This document shows, piece by piece, positions 52,180 through 60,925 of a DNA stretch of 64,000 nt; position 1 is the first letter of the stretch; each line of letters begins with the position of its first letter. The notes under the pieces are model-generated. The model did not search any database and was not told the DNA's origin. It was given only the letters and a program-made list of their open reading frames with translations. Position numbers and translations under genes: made by a program. Origin of the DNA: Stappia sp. (lineage in GTDB: Bacteria > Pseudomonadota > Alphaproteobacteria > Rhizobiales > Stappiaceae); assembly GCF_040110915.1 (NCBI RefSeq), contig NZ_CP157793.1:4237001-4301000 (forward strand), read 5' to 3'.

Positions 52180-53457
52180 TCACTCCAGCCAGCAGGTCGC
52201 TCTCCGCCCCGCCTTTTCCTGCTCGGCGCCCAGCGAGCGGCGGGTCTTGAAGCCGATGAGGCCGTCGGCGCCGCCGACGTCGTGGCCTTTTGCTTCCAGC
52301 GCCAACTGGATCTCGCGCACCGCGCCGCGCGAGCGGGTGCGGATTGCGTCCCAGCCCTGCACGAAGCCGCGATTGTTGGCGTAGCGGTCGGCGAGATGGC
52401 CGACGAAAAGCGCGTAGACGTCGGACTCATTGTAGGATTTCAGCACATAGAAATTGTCGGTGGCGAGGAACGCCGGGCCGTGCCGCCCCGCCGGCATCAC
52501 CAGAAACCCCGGCTGCGGCACCTCATGCGCCGGAAAGGGGCGGTCGCGCACCCGTGTCACCCCGTCGGCGATCCAGGCCGAAATCGGCCGGCCGCGATCC
52601 GGCCCCTCGCGCGTGCAGGAGACGGCGGGCGGGATCACCGCCTCATAGCCCCAGTCGCGGCCCCGCACCCAGCCGTGCCATTGCAGATAACGCGCGATGG
52701 AGGCGAGCGTGTCCGGCACGGAAGTCCAGATGTCGCGCCGGCCGTTCCCGTCGAAATCGACCGCATGGCGCAGGAAGCTCGAGGGCAGGAACTGCGGCTG
52801 CCCCATCGCCCCGCCCCAGGAGCTTTTCATGCGCGACCGGGAAATGTGGCCCTGCGCCAGGATCTGCAGCGCCGCGACCGTCTCGCCCTTGAAGAGATCC
52901 CGGCGCTGGCCCATGAAGGCGCGGGTTGCCAGCGTGCGCAGCGCGTCCTTGGGGATGGCGGCGGTGCCATAGGCGGATTCGCGCGCCCAGATCGCCAGCA
53001 CGATGCGCCCCGGCACGCCGGTCTCGCGTTCGATGCGTCGAAGCGTTGCCGCATGGCGCTCGGCAAGACGGCGGCCCTGTGCCACCAGCGCGTTGAACTG
53101 ATTGTCGGAGAAGTAGCGCGAGGGCGCGCGAAACTCGGCCTGATAGTTGACCGGCGGCGGGCCCGCGTCCTCGCCCGGTCTTCCAAGGCCCGGAAGCGAG
53201 GTGTCCGGCGTGAGGCCGGCAAGCTCGCGGGTCAGCACCGCCTGCGGCACGCCGGCGGCCCGGGCCGCAGGAACGATCTCGGCCTCGAGAAAGGCGCGGA
53301 ACTGCGCGTCATACGGTCCGGCGGCGACAGGCGTGTCCAGTGCGACCAGAAGGGCCAGACAGCCGGCGAGGCGAGAAAGCAGGCGGCGACAGAACAAGGG
53401 GCGCCCAAACAGGGGGCGACAAAACAGGGGGCGCCAAAACAGGGATCGACGGCGCAT
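52180..53457 (-). CDS. Lytic murein transglycosylase (MltB-like, SLT_2 domain)
   Basis: The 425-residue protein cuts peptidoglycan glycan strands to 1,6-anhydro ends. The catalytic Glu is in AIWARESAYGTA near residue 158. MKSSWGGAMGQPQFLPSSFLRHAVDFD near 210-236 is the MltB core. A C-terminal peptidoglycan-binding domain (about 355-415) contains LALEAKGHDVGGADGLIGFKTRRSL. The ATG has a strong GGAGGA just upstream, so the odd N-terminus is real: five near-identical pentapeptides (such as PLFCR) encoded by a 15-bp tandem repeat form the basic part of the signal sequence before LLVALDTPVAAG. Secreted, periplasmic. Confidence 0.9.
   Translation of the reverse strand: MRRRSLFWRPLFCRPLFGRPLFCRRLLSRLAGCLALLVALDTPVAAGPYDAQFRAFLEAEIVPAARAAGVPQAVLTRELAGLTPDTSLPGLGRPGEDAGPPPVNYQAEFRAPSRYFSDNQFNALVAQGRRLAERHAATLRRIERETGVPGRIVLAIWARESAYGTAAIPKDALRTLATRAFMGQRRDLFKGETVAALQILAQGHISRSRMKSSWGGAMGQPQFLPSSFLRHAVDFDGNGRRDIWTSVPDTLASIARYLQWHGWVRGRDWGYEAVIPPAVSCTREGPDRGRPISAWIADGVTRVRDRPFPAHEVPQPGFLVMPAGRHGPAFLATDNFYVLKSYNESDVYALFVGHLADRYANNRGFVQGWDAIRTRSRGAVREIQLALEAKGHDVGGADGLIGFKTRRSLGAEQEKAGRRATCWLE
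53379..53453 (-). repeat. 15-bp tandem repeat at the 5' end of the transglycosylase gene
   Basis: Five 15-bp units start (plus-strand reading) at 53379, 53394, 53409, 53424 and 53439, the middle ones close to ACAGGGGGCGACAAA. They lie inside the coding region right after the ATG and encode repeats of a Leu/Phe/Cys/Arg pentapeptide. Confidence 0.85.
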
Positions 53458-53490
53458 GGCGTCCTCCGGCGAAACGCGGGTGGGGCAAGC

Positions 53491-53597
53491 CTAGAGCATT
53501 TCTCGTGAATGCCGAACCACTCGAAATGCTCTATGTCTTCGTCTTTACGCAATTTCGCGAACGCAAAAGTCTCCAACTTTTGCTGAAATTGCTCTAG
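53491..53597. repeat. 107-bp palindromic repeat of RIME type
   Basis: The element begins CTAGAGCATTTC and ends GAAATTGCTCTAG (terminal inverted repeats with one extra base). Inside are GAAATGCTCTA (pairing with the left end) and GCAAAAG/CTTTTGC. Length and ends match the mosaic elements spread through Rhizobiales genomes (RIME1 is about 108 bp). It sits in the gap upstream of the transglycosylase gene. Confidence 0.8.
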
Positions 53598-53673
53598 CAA
53601 GCCCGCGCCCCGCGAGGGAAGCGACGTGGCGCAGGGGGCAAGCGGATCGGCCGCCATCCTCCGAAGCCCGCTG

Positions 53674-54282
53674 TCAGAAGGAGGTGCGCGCCTTGAGCGC
53701 CTGGGCGAGCGTGCCCTCGTCGAGATAGTCGAGTTCGCCGCCCACCGGCACGCCATGGGCGAGCCGGGTGACGCGGACGTCGAAGCCGCGCAGCCGGTCG
53801 GTGATGTAATGCGCCGTGGTCTGGCCCTCGACGGTGGCGTTGACCGCCAGCACGATCTCGGACACTTCGCCCTGCGCCACCCGCTCGATCAGCTGCGCGA
53901 TGGTGAGATCTTCCGGCCCGATGCCGTCGAGCGGCGACAGCGTGCCGCCGAGCACATGATAGCGGCAGTCGAGCGCGCCGGCGCGTTCCAGCGCCCAGAG
54001 GTCGGCGACGTCCTCCACCACCACGATGGTCGACGCGTCGCGGCGCGGGTCGGAGCAGATCGTGCAGGGATCGCAGGTGTCGACGGTGCCGCAGGTCGAA
54101 CACACGGTCACGCGCTCCACCGCCACCCCCATTGCCTGGGCGAGCGGGATCAGCAGCTGGTCCTTCTTCTTGATCAGATGAAGGGCGGCCCGGCGGGCCG
54201 AGCGCGGGCCCAGCCCCGGCAGCTTGGCCAGCAGCTGGATCAGCTTCTCGACCTCCGGTCCCGCGACGGCGCGGTTGCTCAT
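53674..54282 (-). CDS. recR: Recombination protein RecR
   Basis: RecR (202 residues) acts with RecF/RecO in loading RecA. The N-terminal HhH (LAKLPGLGPRSARRAALHL near 18-36), a zinc finger (CSTCGTVDTCDPCTIC near 61-76) and a Toprim domain (ASTIVVVEDVADLWALE near 83-99) are all present. It lies 7 bp after ybaB, the common dnaX-ybaB-recR order. Confidence 0.96.
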   Translation of the reverse strand: MSNRAVAGPEVEKLIQLLAKLPGLGPRSARRAALHLIKKKDQLLIPLAQAMGVAVERVTVCSTCGTVDTCDPCTICSDPRRDASTIVVVEDVADLWALERAGALDCRYHVLGGTLSPLDGIGPEDLTIAQLIERVAQGEVSEIVLAVNATVEGQTTAHYITDRLRGFDVRVTRLAHGVPVGGELDYLDEGTLAQALKARTSF

Positions 54283-54289
54283 GGGGCGG

Positions 54290-54610
54290 TCAGAACGGCA
54301 GCTTGAAGCCGGCCGGCAGGCCGAGGCCGCCCATCAGCTCCTGCGTCTTTTCCTGCATCATCTGGTCGGCCTTGGCCTTGGCGTCCTGATGCGCGGCGAG
54401 GATCAGATCCTCCAGGATCTCGACCTCGTCCTCCTTGGCGAGCGACGGGTCGATCTTGAGCGCGGTCATCTCGCCCTTGCCGGTCAGCGTGACGGTGACC
54501 ATGCCGGCGCCGGAGGTGCCCTCGACGGTCAAGGCGGCGATCTCTTCCTGCAGCGAGCCCATCTGCTCCTGCATCTGCTTCGCCTGTTTCATCATTTTCA
54601 GAAAGTCCAT
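54290..54610 (-). CDS. YbaB/EbfC nucleoid-associated protein
   Basis: The 106-residue protein opens MDFLKMMKQAKQMQEQMGSL, the family's helical start, and has VTLTGKGEMTALKIDPSL in the middle. It binds DNA as a dimer. The gene is between dnaX and recR on the minus strand, 53 bp after dnaX; the three form one unit. Confidence 0.95.
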   Translation of the reverse strand: MDFLKMMKQAKQMQEQMGSLQEEIAALTVEGTSGAGMVTVTLTGKGEMTALKIDPSLAKEDEVEILEDLILAAHQDAKAKADQMMQEKTQELMGGLGLPAGFKLPF

Positions 54611-54663
54611 GGCCTGTCTCCCTGGCAGCCACGCGCGCGGACCGCCGCGTCGCCGGATGCGTG

Positions 54664-56613
54664 TCAGATGTCGGGGTCGGTGTCGTCCGCGTCCGTCTCG
54701 CTGTCAAGGCCCGGCTCGAGCGCGGGGTCGGTCTCGCTCGCGGTCACCCGTACGTCGACCACCTTGGCGCCGGGAAAGGCCTCGAGCAGCGCGGCCACCG
54801 CCGGCTCGGCGCGCGCATCGGCGAAGCGCTGGCGCCTGTGCGCCTCGCGCTCCTCGGCGATCGTCGGCCGGCCGTGCGTGCGCGACACGGTGACGATCCA
54901 GCGCATGCCGGTCCACTCGGTGAGCTTGCGCCCGAGCTTGCCGGCGAGATCCGGATCGGCGTTCTCCACCGGCTGGAACTCGATGCGCCCCGGCTCGAAG
55001 CGCACCAGCTTCATCTGATGCTCGATGAGAAAGCGCAGCTGAATGTCGCGGTTTTCCGCCGCAAGCGCGGCGCAATCGGCGAGCGAGGCGAGTGCCACGG
55101 AGGGCTGCGGGGCCGGGCTTGCCTCGGGCGCACGGGCAGGCGCCTGCCGCGCGCCGCCGGACACGGCCTGAAGCCTCGGCGGCGCCGGGCTCTGTGGGGC
55201 TTGGGCTTGCGGGGCTTGGGCTTGCGGGGCCGGCTCCGGTGTCGCTGCCGGTGCCGGAGCGGCGGCCTGCGGCGCTTGCGATGCAGGCGCGTCCCCTTCG
55301 GACGCAGAGGGCGCAGGGGACGCAGAGGGCGCAGGCGCGGCGGAAGACGATGGCGCGGCCGGTGCGGAGGCCGGGAGCTTTGCCGCGAGTTCCGGCGCAT
55401 TGCCGGCGCGCAGCAGCTTCAGCGCCTCTTCCGGGTCTGGCAGGTCGGCGGCATAGGCGATCCGCACAAGCACCATGTCGGCGGCGAGATGCGGTTTCGG
55501 CGCGGCCTGCACCTCGGCGATGCCCTTGAGCAGCATCTGCCAGCAGCGCGACAGCACGCGCAGCGACAGGCCCTCGGCAAGCTCGCGCCCGCGCAGGCGC
55601 TCGGCCTCGGTGACGGAGGCCTCGTCGCCGGCTTCCGGCACGATCTTGAGCCGGGTCACCAGATGGGTGAATTCGGCAAGATCCGACAGCACCACGACCG
55701 GATCGGCGCCGACGTCGTATTGCGCGCGGAACTCGCCCATGGCGGCGGCCGCGTCGCCCTTCATGAGATGGGTAAAGAGGTCGATGATGCGGGCCCGGTC
55801 GGCCAGCCCCAGCATGGCGCGCACGGTCTCGGCGTCGACCGGCGCATCCGCCGCGCCGCCAGACCCGCCGCCAGACCCATGCGCCATGGCCTGATCGAGC
55901 AGCGACAGGGAATCGCGCGCCGATCCCTCGCCGGCGCGGGCGATCAGCGCCAGCGCCTCGTCGGTCACGGCGATGCCCTCGGCCTGCGAGATCCGCCGCA
56001 GCAGGCCGACGAGCTTGTCCGCGTCGATGCGGCGCAGGTCGAAGCGCTGGCAGCGGGACAGGACCGTCACCGGAACCTTGCGGATCTCGGTGGTGGCGAA
56101 GATGAACTTCACATGCTCCGGCGGCTCCTCGAGCGTCTTCAGCAGCCCGTTGAAGGCCGACTTCGACAGCATGTGCACTTCGTCGATGATGTAGACCTTG
56201 TAGCGCGCCGAGGCGGGCCGGTAGCGCGCGGCTTCCGTGATCTCGCGGATGTCGTCGATGCCGGTGTGCGAGGCGGCGTCCATCTCGATCACGTCGACAT
56301 GGCGCCCGTCCATGATCGCCTCGCAATGCACGCCGAGACGGTCCAGCTCGACGGTGGGGCGGTCGGCCTCGCCGGGGATCTCGTAGTTGAGGCCGCGCGC
56401 GAGAATGCGCGCCGTCGTGGTCTTGCCCACGCCGCGCACGCCGGTCAGCATCCAGGCCTGCGCGATGCGCCCGGTTTCGAAGGCATTCTTGAGGGTGCGC
56501 ACCATCGGCTCCTGGCCGACGAGATCCTCGAAGCTCTTCGGCCGGTACTTGCGCGCAAGCACCCGGTAGCCGGCGCCGTCCTGATCTGGCGAAGAAGGAA
56601 TGAGCCCGTCCAT
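54664..56613 (-). CDS. dnaX: DNA polymerase III subunit gamma/tau
   Basis: DnaX (649 residues) is the clamp-loader ATPase. YRVLARKYRPKSFEDLVGQE opens the AAA+ domain. Walker A GVRGVGKTTTA lies near 57, Walker B/DEVH IIDEVHMLSK near 140 and sensor SRCQRFD near 184. Residues 430-535 are a Pro/Ala/Ser-rich linker with repeated AQAPQ units. The tau-like C-terminus (about 540-625) follows. ATG 56613 has AAGGTG upstream; a 26-residue extension in frame is rejected. The zinc-finger cysteines usual after the P-loop are reduced (only one, in GVHCEAIM). Confidence 0.95.
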   Translation of the reverse strand: MDGLIPSSPDQDGAGYRVLARKYRPKSFEDLVGQEPMVRTLKNAFETGRIAQAWMLTGVRGVGKTTTARILARGLNYEIPGEADRPTVELDRLGVHCEAIMDGRHVDVIEMDAASHTGIDDIREITEAARYRPASARYKVYIIDEVHMLSKSAFNGLLKTLEEPPEHVKFIFATTEIRKVPVTVLSRCQRFDLRRIDADKLVGLLRRISQAEGIAVTDEALALIARAGEGSARDSLSLLDQAMAHGSGGGSGGAADAPVDAETVRAMLGLADRARIIDLFTHLMKGDAAAAMGEFRAQYDVGADPVVVLSDLAEFTHLVTRLKIVPEAGDEASVTEAERLRGRELAEGLSLRVLSRCWQMLLKGIAEVQAAPKPHLAADMVLVRIAYAADLPDPEEALKLLRAGNAPELAAKLPASAPAAPSSSAAPAPSASPAPSASEGDAPASQAPQAAAPAPAATPEPAPQAQAPQAQAPQSPAPPRLQAVSGGARQAPARAPEASPAPQPSVALASLADCAALAAENRDIQLRFLIEHQMKLVRFEPGRIEFQPVENADPDLAGKLGRKLTEWTGMRWIVTVSRTHGRPTIAEEREAHRRQRFADARAEPAVAALLEAFPGAKVVDVRVTASETDPALEPGLDSETDADDTDPDI

Positions 56614-56784
56614 GGGAGGCACCTTAACGGCGCGGTGCGGCGTTGTTGAGGCGAATCTGGTCAGCACCGGCGATTTGTGCCCGTGTTGCACACGCGCGGT
56701 GCGGGCCGGCCCACCCGTATCGCATGGCCCGATCTCGCCGGACGTTCATGCGGGTACCGGCAGAATGTGAGCGGGGGGAAGGGT

Positions 56785-56881
56785 GGGAGGCTGGCACGGT
56801 GACCCGTGCCGAAACTCGTTGGGGCTGCTTCCTTCCGGACCTGACCCGGTTGGCGAGTGGCGCGTCCACCACCAACCTCCC
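56785..56881 (-). ncRNA. ffs: Signal recognition particle RNA (4.5S type)
   Basis: On the minus strand the conserved SRP core GGTCAGGTCCGGAAGGAAGC occurs, with the Ffh-binding GGAA tetraloop and the asymmetric internal loops. The ends GGGAGGTTGG (56881) and CCAGCCTCCC (56785) pair, closing a 97-nt hairpin RNA. It targets membrane-protein ribosomes to FtsY/SecYEG together with Ffh. It lies upstream of dnaX as in other rhizobia and has its own promoter. Confidence 0.95.
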
Positions 56882-56887
56882 GGCCCC

Positions 56888-56916
56888 TATATGTTCGCTC
56901 ATGCCGTTCGATGCAA
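56888..56916 (-). promoter_or_regulatory. Promoter of the SRP RNA gene
   Basis: On the minus strand TTGCAT (56916-56911), a 17-bp spacer and CATATA (56893-56888), placing the start 7 bp downstream at the first G of the RNA (56881). The fit of promoter and RNA end supports both calls. Confidence 0.8.
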
Positions 56917-56969
56917 GGGAAATCCGGTCATGTCGCACTCCCCATCTACGCACTTTAAGGTGTTACAAA

Positions 56970-57425
56970 TCAGGTGCATGTTAGTGAAATGCAGCCAAAT
57001 ACAAATAATAATGTAGAAATCGACCCCGCAAAAATAGCTAGCCTATATGTTAAGTTCACCTTTTCTTTTGAGTGAAACAAAAAATCTTCGGGATCTTTCA
57101 TGCCATCCAATACGTATTTTCGAACCCTCTGGGAGTAGTTTTGGGAGTGCATCATGTAGTTCCGCCAGCCTAGCGCTCCACACCCAATTGCGAAGATTAC
57201 TCCAAATGTAAAAAAATAAATTGAAGTCTTTACATTATTTTTTAATTCGAAAGAATTTATTTGGCCTCCTTCAAGAGTTGAGAGAATGCCAACGAGTGCG
57301 CCGCCGTGTATCAAAAACAAGGCGCCTGTGACCCATCTGCCATACGCGGCGGATGCTTCAAAAGCAGCTATCTCCATGTCTTTGAAGTAATTGTAGCGTG
57401 CTTCGTTGAATTCGTCGATTGACAT
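56970..57425 (-). CDS. Orphan small membrane protein in an AT-rich patch
   Basis: The 151-residue product is not recognised. It has a charged N-terminus (about 1-30: FNEARYNYFKDMEIAAFEA) and three hydrophobic segments (about 31-50, 67-87, 127-147), with a charged stretch (88-126) between the second and third. AAGGA precedes the ATG. Base composition differs sharply from the surroundings: counted by eye, 57181-57240 has 16 G/C of 60 and 57241-57300 has 24 of 60. Codons such as ATA, AAA and TTT are frequent. It was probably gained by transfer between ffs and the synthetase gene. Function unknown. Confidence 0.8.
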   Translation of the reverse strand: MSIDEFNEARYNYFKDMEIAAFEASAAYGRWVTGALFLIHGGALVGILSTLEGGQINSFELKNNVKTSIYFFTFGVIFAIGCGALGWRNYMMHSQNYSQRVRKYVLDGMKDPEDFLFHSKEKVNLTYRLAIFAGSISTLLFVFGCISLTCT

Positions 57426-57488
57426 TCTGTGAGTCCTTCAAATTAGTTGGGCTGGAATTCGTGTGAATCGTCTCAGCCGCCGCGCGAG

Positions 57489-59129
57489 CTATAAGTCGGC
57501 GGGGGTCTCGGCCGCCGCGCGGGCGCGCAGCTCGCGGCGGATGATCTTGCCCGTGGTCGTCATCGGCAGTGCGTCGACGAAGTCGATCTCGCGGGGATAT
57601 TCATGCGCGGCGAGCCGGGACTTGACGTGCGTCTTGAGCTCCTCGGCGAGTGCTTCGGACGGCGCGTGCCCCTCGGCCAGCACCACGAAGGCCTTGACGA
57701 TCTCGGTGCGCTGCGGGTCCGGCTTGCCGACCACGCCGGCGAGCGCGACGGCCGGATGGCCGATCAGGCAGTCCTCGATCTCGCCGGGGCCGATGCGGTA
57801 GCCGGCCGAGGTGATGACGTCGTCGTCGCGCCCGACGAAGCGGATCCAGCCGTCGGCGTCCTCAACGCCCATGTCGCCGGTCAGCAGATAGTCGCCGGCG
57901 AATTTGGCCCGCGTCGCCTCCGGGTTGTTCCAGTAGCCGAGGAACATGACCGGATCGCCGCGCTTCACGCCGATCACGCCCTGGTCGCCGGCCGGCAGCG
58001 GCGTCCCGTCGGGGCCGACAATGGCGAGAGCGTGCCCCGGCACCGGCTTGCCCATGATGCCGGGCCGCGCGGGCATGAGGGCCGCGCAGGAGGACACGAT
58101 CATGTTGCACTCGGTCTGGCCGTAGAACTCGTTGATGGTGACGCCGAAGGTCTCCCGCCCCCAGTCGAGAAGCTCGGCGCCCAGCGTCTCGCCGCCGCTG
58201 GCGATGGTGCGTACATCGAGCGGCACGGAGGGTTTCGGCACGCCGTGAGCGCGCATCATCTTCAGCGCCGTTGGCGGCAGGAAGGCATTGCGCACGCCCT
58301 CGCGCGCCATCAGCTCGAAGGCCGCCTCGGCGGTGAATTTCGCGAAGCGGCAGGAGACGACCGGCACGCCGTGAAAGAGCGCGGGCATCAGCACGTCGAG
58401 CAGCCCGCCGATCCAGGCCCAGTCCGCCGGCGTCCAGATCCGGTCGCCCGCCTGCGGGAAGAAATCGTGGCTCATCTCCACACCCGGCAGATGTCCGAGC
58501 AGCACGCGATGGGCATGCAGCGCGCCCTTGGGTTGCCCGGTCGTGCCGGAGGTATAGATCAGGATCGCCGGATCGTCGGCGGCGGTGTCGACGGGCGCGA
58601 ACTCCGCCGGTTGAGCGGCGAGGGCGGCATGGAGGTCCGTCGTGCCGGGATGCGGGCCGTCGATCGTGTAGACATGGACAAGCTCCGGCAGCCGATCGCG
58701 GATCGCGGCAAGCTTGGCCGCACCGCCGGCATCGGTGATCACGGCCCTCGCGCCGGAATCGGCGAGGCGATAGGCCAGCGCCTCCTCGCCGAACAGCGTG
58801 AACAGCGGAATGGTGATCGCGCCGAGCTTGAGCGCCGCGATGTGGCCGGCGGCCGTCTCCTTCGCTTGCGGCAGCAGGATGCCGACCCGGTCGCCGCGCC
58901 GCACGCCGTCGGCGACCAGCCGGTTGGCGATGCGGTTCGACAGCGCCTTGAGGTCGGCGAAGGTCAGCTCTTCGCGGGTACCGTCCTCGGCGATGCAGAT
59001 GAGCGCCGTGCGGTCCGGCGCGCGCGCAGCACCCGCGTCGCAGATCGCCTCGCCGATGTTGAAGCGCGCGGGCACCTCCCAGCGAAAGGCGTCGACGAGC
59101 GCGTCATAGGTGTCGGCACGCGGCAGCAT
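57489..59129 (-). CDS. AMP-forming acyl-CoA synthetase (ACSM/acetyl-CoA synthetase-like)
   Basis: The 546-residue ANL enzyme joins a carboxylic acid to CoA through an acyl-adenylate. The P-loop-like A3 motif is YTSGTTGQPKGALHAH near 192-207, A5 is NEFYGQTECNMI near 330, A7 is YLLTGDMGVEDADGWIRFVGRDDDVI near 412-437, and the catalytic A10 lysine is in TTTGKIIRRELR near 528. The order of motifs fits medium-chain or acetate-type synthetases; the chain length is not readable. It starts at ATG 59129 and stands alone. Confidence 0.9.
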   Translation of the reverse strand: MLPRADTYDALVDAFRWEVPARFNIGEAICDAGAARAPDRTALICIAEDGTREELTFADLKALSNRIANRLVADGVRRGDRVGILLPQAKETAAGHIAALKLGAITIPLFTLFGEEALAYRLADSGARAVITDAGGAAKLAAIRDRLPELVHVYTIDGPHPGTTDLHAALAAQPAEFAPVDTAADDPAILIYTSGTTGQPKGALHAHRVLLGHLPGVEMSHDFFPQAGDRIWTPADWAWIGGLLDVLMPALFHGVPVVSCRFAKFTAEAAFELMAREGVRNAFLPPTALKMMRAHGVPKPSVPLDVRTIASGGETLGAELLDWGRETFGVTINEFYGQTECNMIVSSCAALMPARPGIMGKPVPGHALAIVGPDGTPLPAGDQGVIGVKRGDPVMFLGYWNNPEATRAKFAGDYLLTGDMGVEDADGWIRFVGRDDDVITSAGYRIGPGEIEDCLIGHPAVALAGVVGKPDPQRTEIVKAFVVLAEGHAPSEALAEELKTHVKSRLAAHEYPREIDFVDALPMTTTGKIIRRELRARAAAETPADL

Positions 59130-59370
59130 GGCGGATCCTCCCGGGATGCGGCGCGTTGACCGCGCCCGTTGTGGTCTGGAGTCAGTATCGTTCTGGATGC
59201 AATGCGCAGGGCGCGACCGTCAACGGCAATCGCACCGTTGGATGTGCAAGCGGGAGGGCTGCGGGCCGGTCGCGCCCGGCCGGTCGCATCTGTATAGTGG
59301 CGCTCCGCCGGGCGCGCGTTCGCGGCCGCCGATCCCACGCCACATGCGCCATTCGGGCCAGGAGCCAGTC

Positions 59371-59787
59371 ATGCCCCGTTTCGACCTCGACCCGCGCCTG
59401 GCCGCCGACAGCCTGCCGGTCGCCGATCTCGATCTCGCCACCGTGCGGCTGATGAGCGACAGCCGCTTTCCCTGGCTGCTGGTGATCCCGCAAAGGCCCG
59501 ATCTCGTCGATCTCATCGATCTCGCGCCGGCGGAGCAGGTCGCCTTGATGGCGGAACTCGACCGCGTGGCCCGGGCGCTCAAGGCGGAAACCGGCTGCCC
59601 CAAGCTCAATGTCGCGGCACTCGGCAACATGGTGCCGCAGCTGCATGTGCATGTGATCGCCCGCTTTCCCGAGGATGCGGCCTGGCCCGGTCCCGTCTGG
59701 GGCGTCGGCACGGCGGAACCCTATGCGCCGGAGGTCGCGCAGGCCCTGGCGTCCCGGCTCGCCGCCCGGCTGGTCGACGCGGGATAG
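59371..59787 (+). CDS. HIT-family protein with variant histidine triad
   Basis: The 138-residue protein has the HIT fold (SRFPWLLVIPQRPDLVDLIDL near 31-51) and the active loop NMVPQLHVHVIARF near 88-101. The triad reads Q-x-H-x-H: the first His of the usual H-x-H-x-H is Gln, a form seen in a proteobacterial HIT subgroup. It may hydrolyse nucleotide conjugates or bind nucleotides only. ATG 59371 follows AGGAG. nudC, another nucleotide hydrolase, follows. Confidence 0.85.
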   Translation: MPRFDLDPRLAADSLPVADLDLATVRLMSDSRFPWLLVIPQRPDLVDLIDLAPAEQVALMAELDRVARALKAETGCPKLNVAALGNMVPQLHVHVIARFPEDAAWPGPVWGVGTAEPYAPEVAQALASRLAARLVDAG

Positions 59788-59832
59788 GCCGGCCCGACAC
59801 CGAGGCCCGCACCCGCGCGATGCCGAACACCC

Positions 59833-59859
59833 GACAAGACCGACAAGACCGAAGAAACC
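59833..59859 (+). repeat. 9-bp tandem repeat in the nudC leader
   Basis: GACAAGACC (59833), GACAAGACC (59842) and GAAGAAACC (59851), ending 8 bp before the ATG. Confidence 0.75.
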
Positions 59860-59867
59860 GAGGCCCC

Positions 59868-60806
59868 ATGACCATTGATTCGCCGATGCCCTTCGGCTTC
59901 GCCTTTCAGGGCAATCCGCTCGACCGCCAGTCCGAGCATCGCGGCGATGCCGCCTGGCTCGCCCGGCACCGCGACAGCGCCGCCGCCCGTTATGTGTTCT
60001 TCTGTGAGGGGCGCGTCGTCGCCGATGTGCGGGGCGAGACGCCGGGGCTCCTGCAGCCGCGCGCGTTCGGCGATCGCATCGGGCTCGACGGGGAGGACGT
60101 GCTGCTCGGCTTCGGCGATTCCGATGCGGCGCCGGTCTTCGCCGCGCGGCTCGCAGTCAGCGTCGAGGCGCTGGAGACGGACACCCCCGGGGTGAAATGC
60201 ATCGACGTGCGCTCGCTCGCCGCCCAGGCGGGCCTGCCGGCGGGCGACCTCGGCATGGTGGCGCAGGCGAGTTCGCTGCTCCATTGGCACGCGACGCATC
60301 GCTTCTGCTCGCGCTGCGGGGCGGAAAGCGCGATGACGCAGGGCGGCTACCGGCGCGATTGCCCGGCCTGCGGCGGGCTGCATTTCCCGCGCACCGATCC
60401 GGTGGCGATCATGCTGGTCACCCATGGCGACGACTGCCTGCTGGGACGCCCCCCGCGTTTGCCCGAGGGCGTCCATTCGACGCTCGCCGGCTTCATCGAG
60501 CCGGGCGAGACCATCGAGGAAGCGGTGCGGCGCGAGGTCTTCGAGGAAGCCGGCATTCATGTCGGCGCGGTGTCCTATCTGGCGAGCCAGCCGTGGCCCT
60601 TTCCCGCCTCGCTGATGATCGGCTGCCAGGGCACCGCGACCACGCGGGCCATCACGATGGACGAAAGCGAACTGGAGGCCTGCCGCTGGTTCTCGCGCGA
60701 CGAGGTCCGCGCCATGCTGGCCGATACGCATCCCGACGGGGTCCGGGTGCCGCCGGCGCTCTCCATCGCCCATTGGCTGATTCGCACCTGGGTCGAGCGG
60801 GGGTGA
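59868..60806 (+). CDS. nudC: NADH pyrophosphatase / NAD-decapping Nudix hydrolase
   Basis: NudC (312 residues) splits NAD(H) and removes NAD caps from RNA. The zinc ribbon has FCSRCGAES and CPACGGLHFPR (about 160-190). The Nudix box is GFIEPGETIEEAVRREVFEEAG near 214-235. The NADH-specific SQPWPFPASLM lies near 246. ATG 59868 follows purine-rich repeat units; the 16-residue in-frame extension upstream is the repeat itself. Confidence 0.95.
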   Translation: MTIDSPMPFGFAFQGNPLDRQSEHRGDAAWLARHRDSAAARYVFFCEGRVVADVRGETPGLLQPRAFGDRIGLDGEDVLLGFGDSDAAPVFAARLAVSVEALETDTPGVKCIDVRSLAAQAGLPAGDLGMVAQASSLLHWHATHRFCSRCGAESAMTQGGYRRDCPACGGLHFPRTDPVAIMLVTHGDDCLLGRPPRLPEGVHSTLAGFIEPGETIEEAVRREVFEEAGIHVGAVSYLASQPWPFPASLMIGCQGTATTRAITMDESELEACRWFSRDEVRAMLADTHPDGVRVPPALSIAHWLIRTWVERG

Positions 60807-60925
60807 GCCCGGGCGGGTGGCTGGCGCTGGCCCTTGCGGGACAGGTCGCGCCCGCCTACCTGAGCGGACGCCGGGTTCCGACGCGCGGCCTTCGCCTGTT
60901 CCCCAACCTGAGATCGCTCGACACG

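Noticed and set aside
56624..56953. 109-residue minus-strand gene
   Set aside because: It runs through the SRP RNA gene and its promoter; the RNA explains the sequence.
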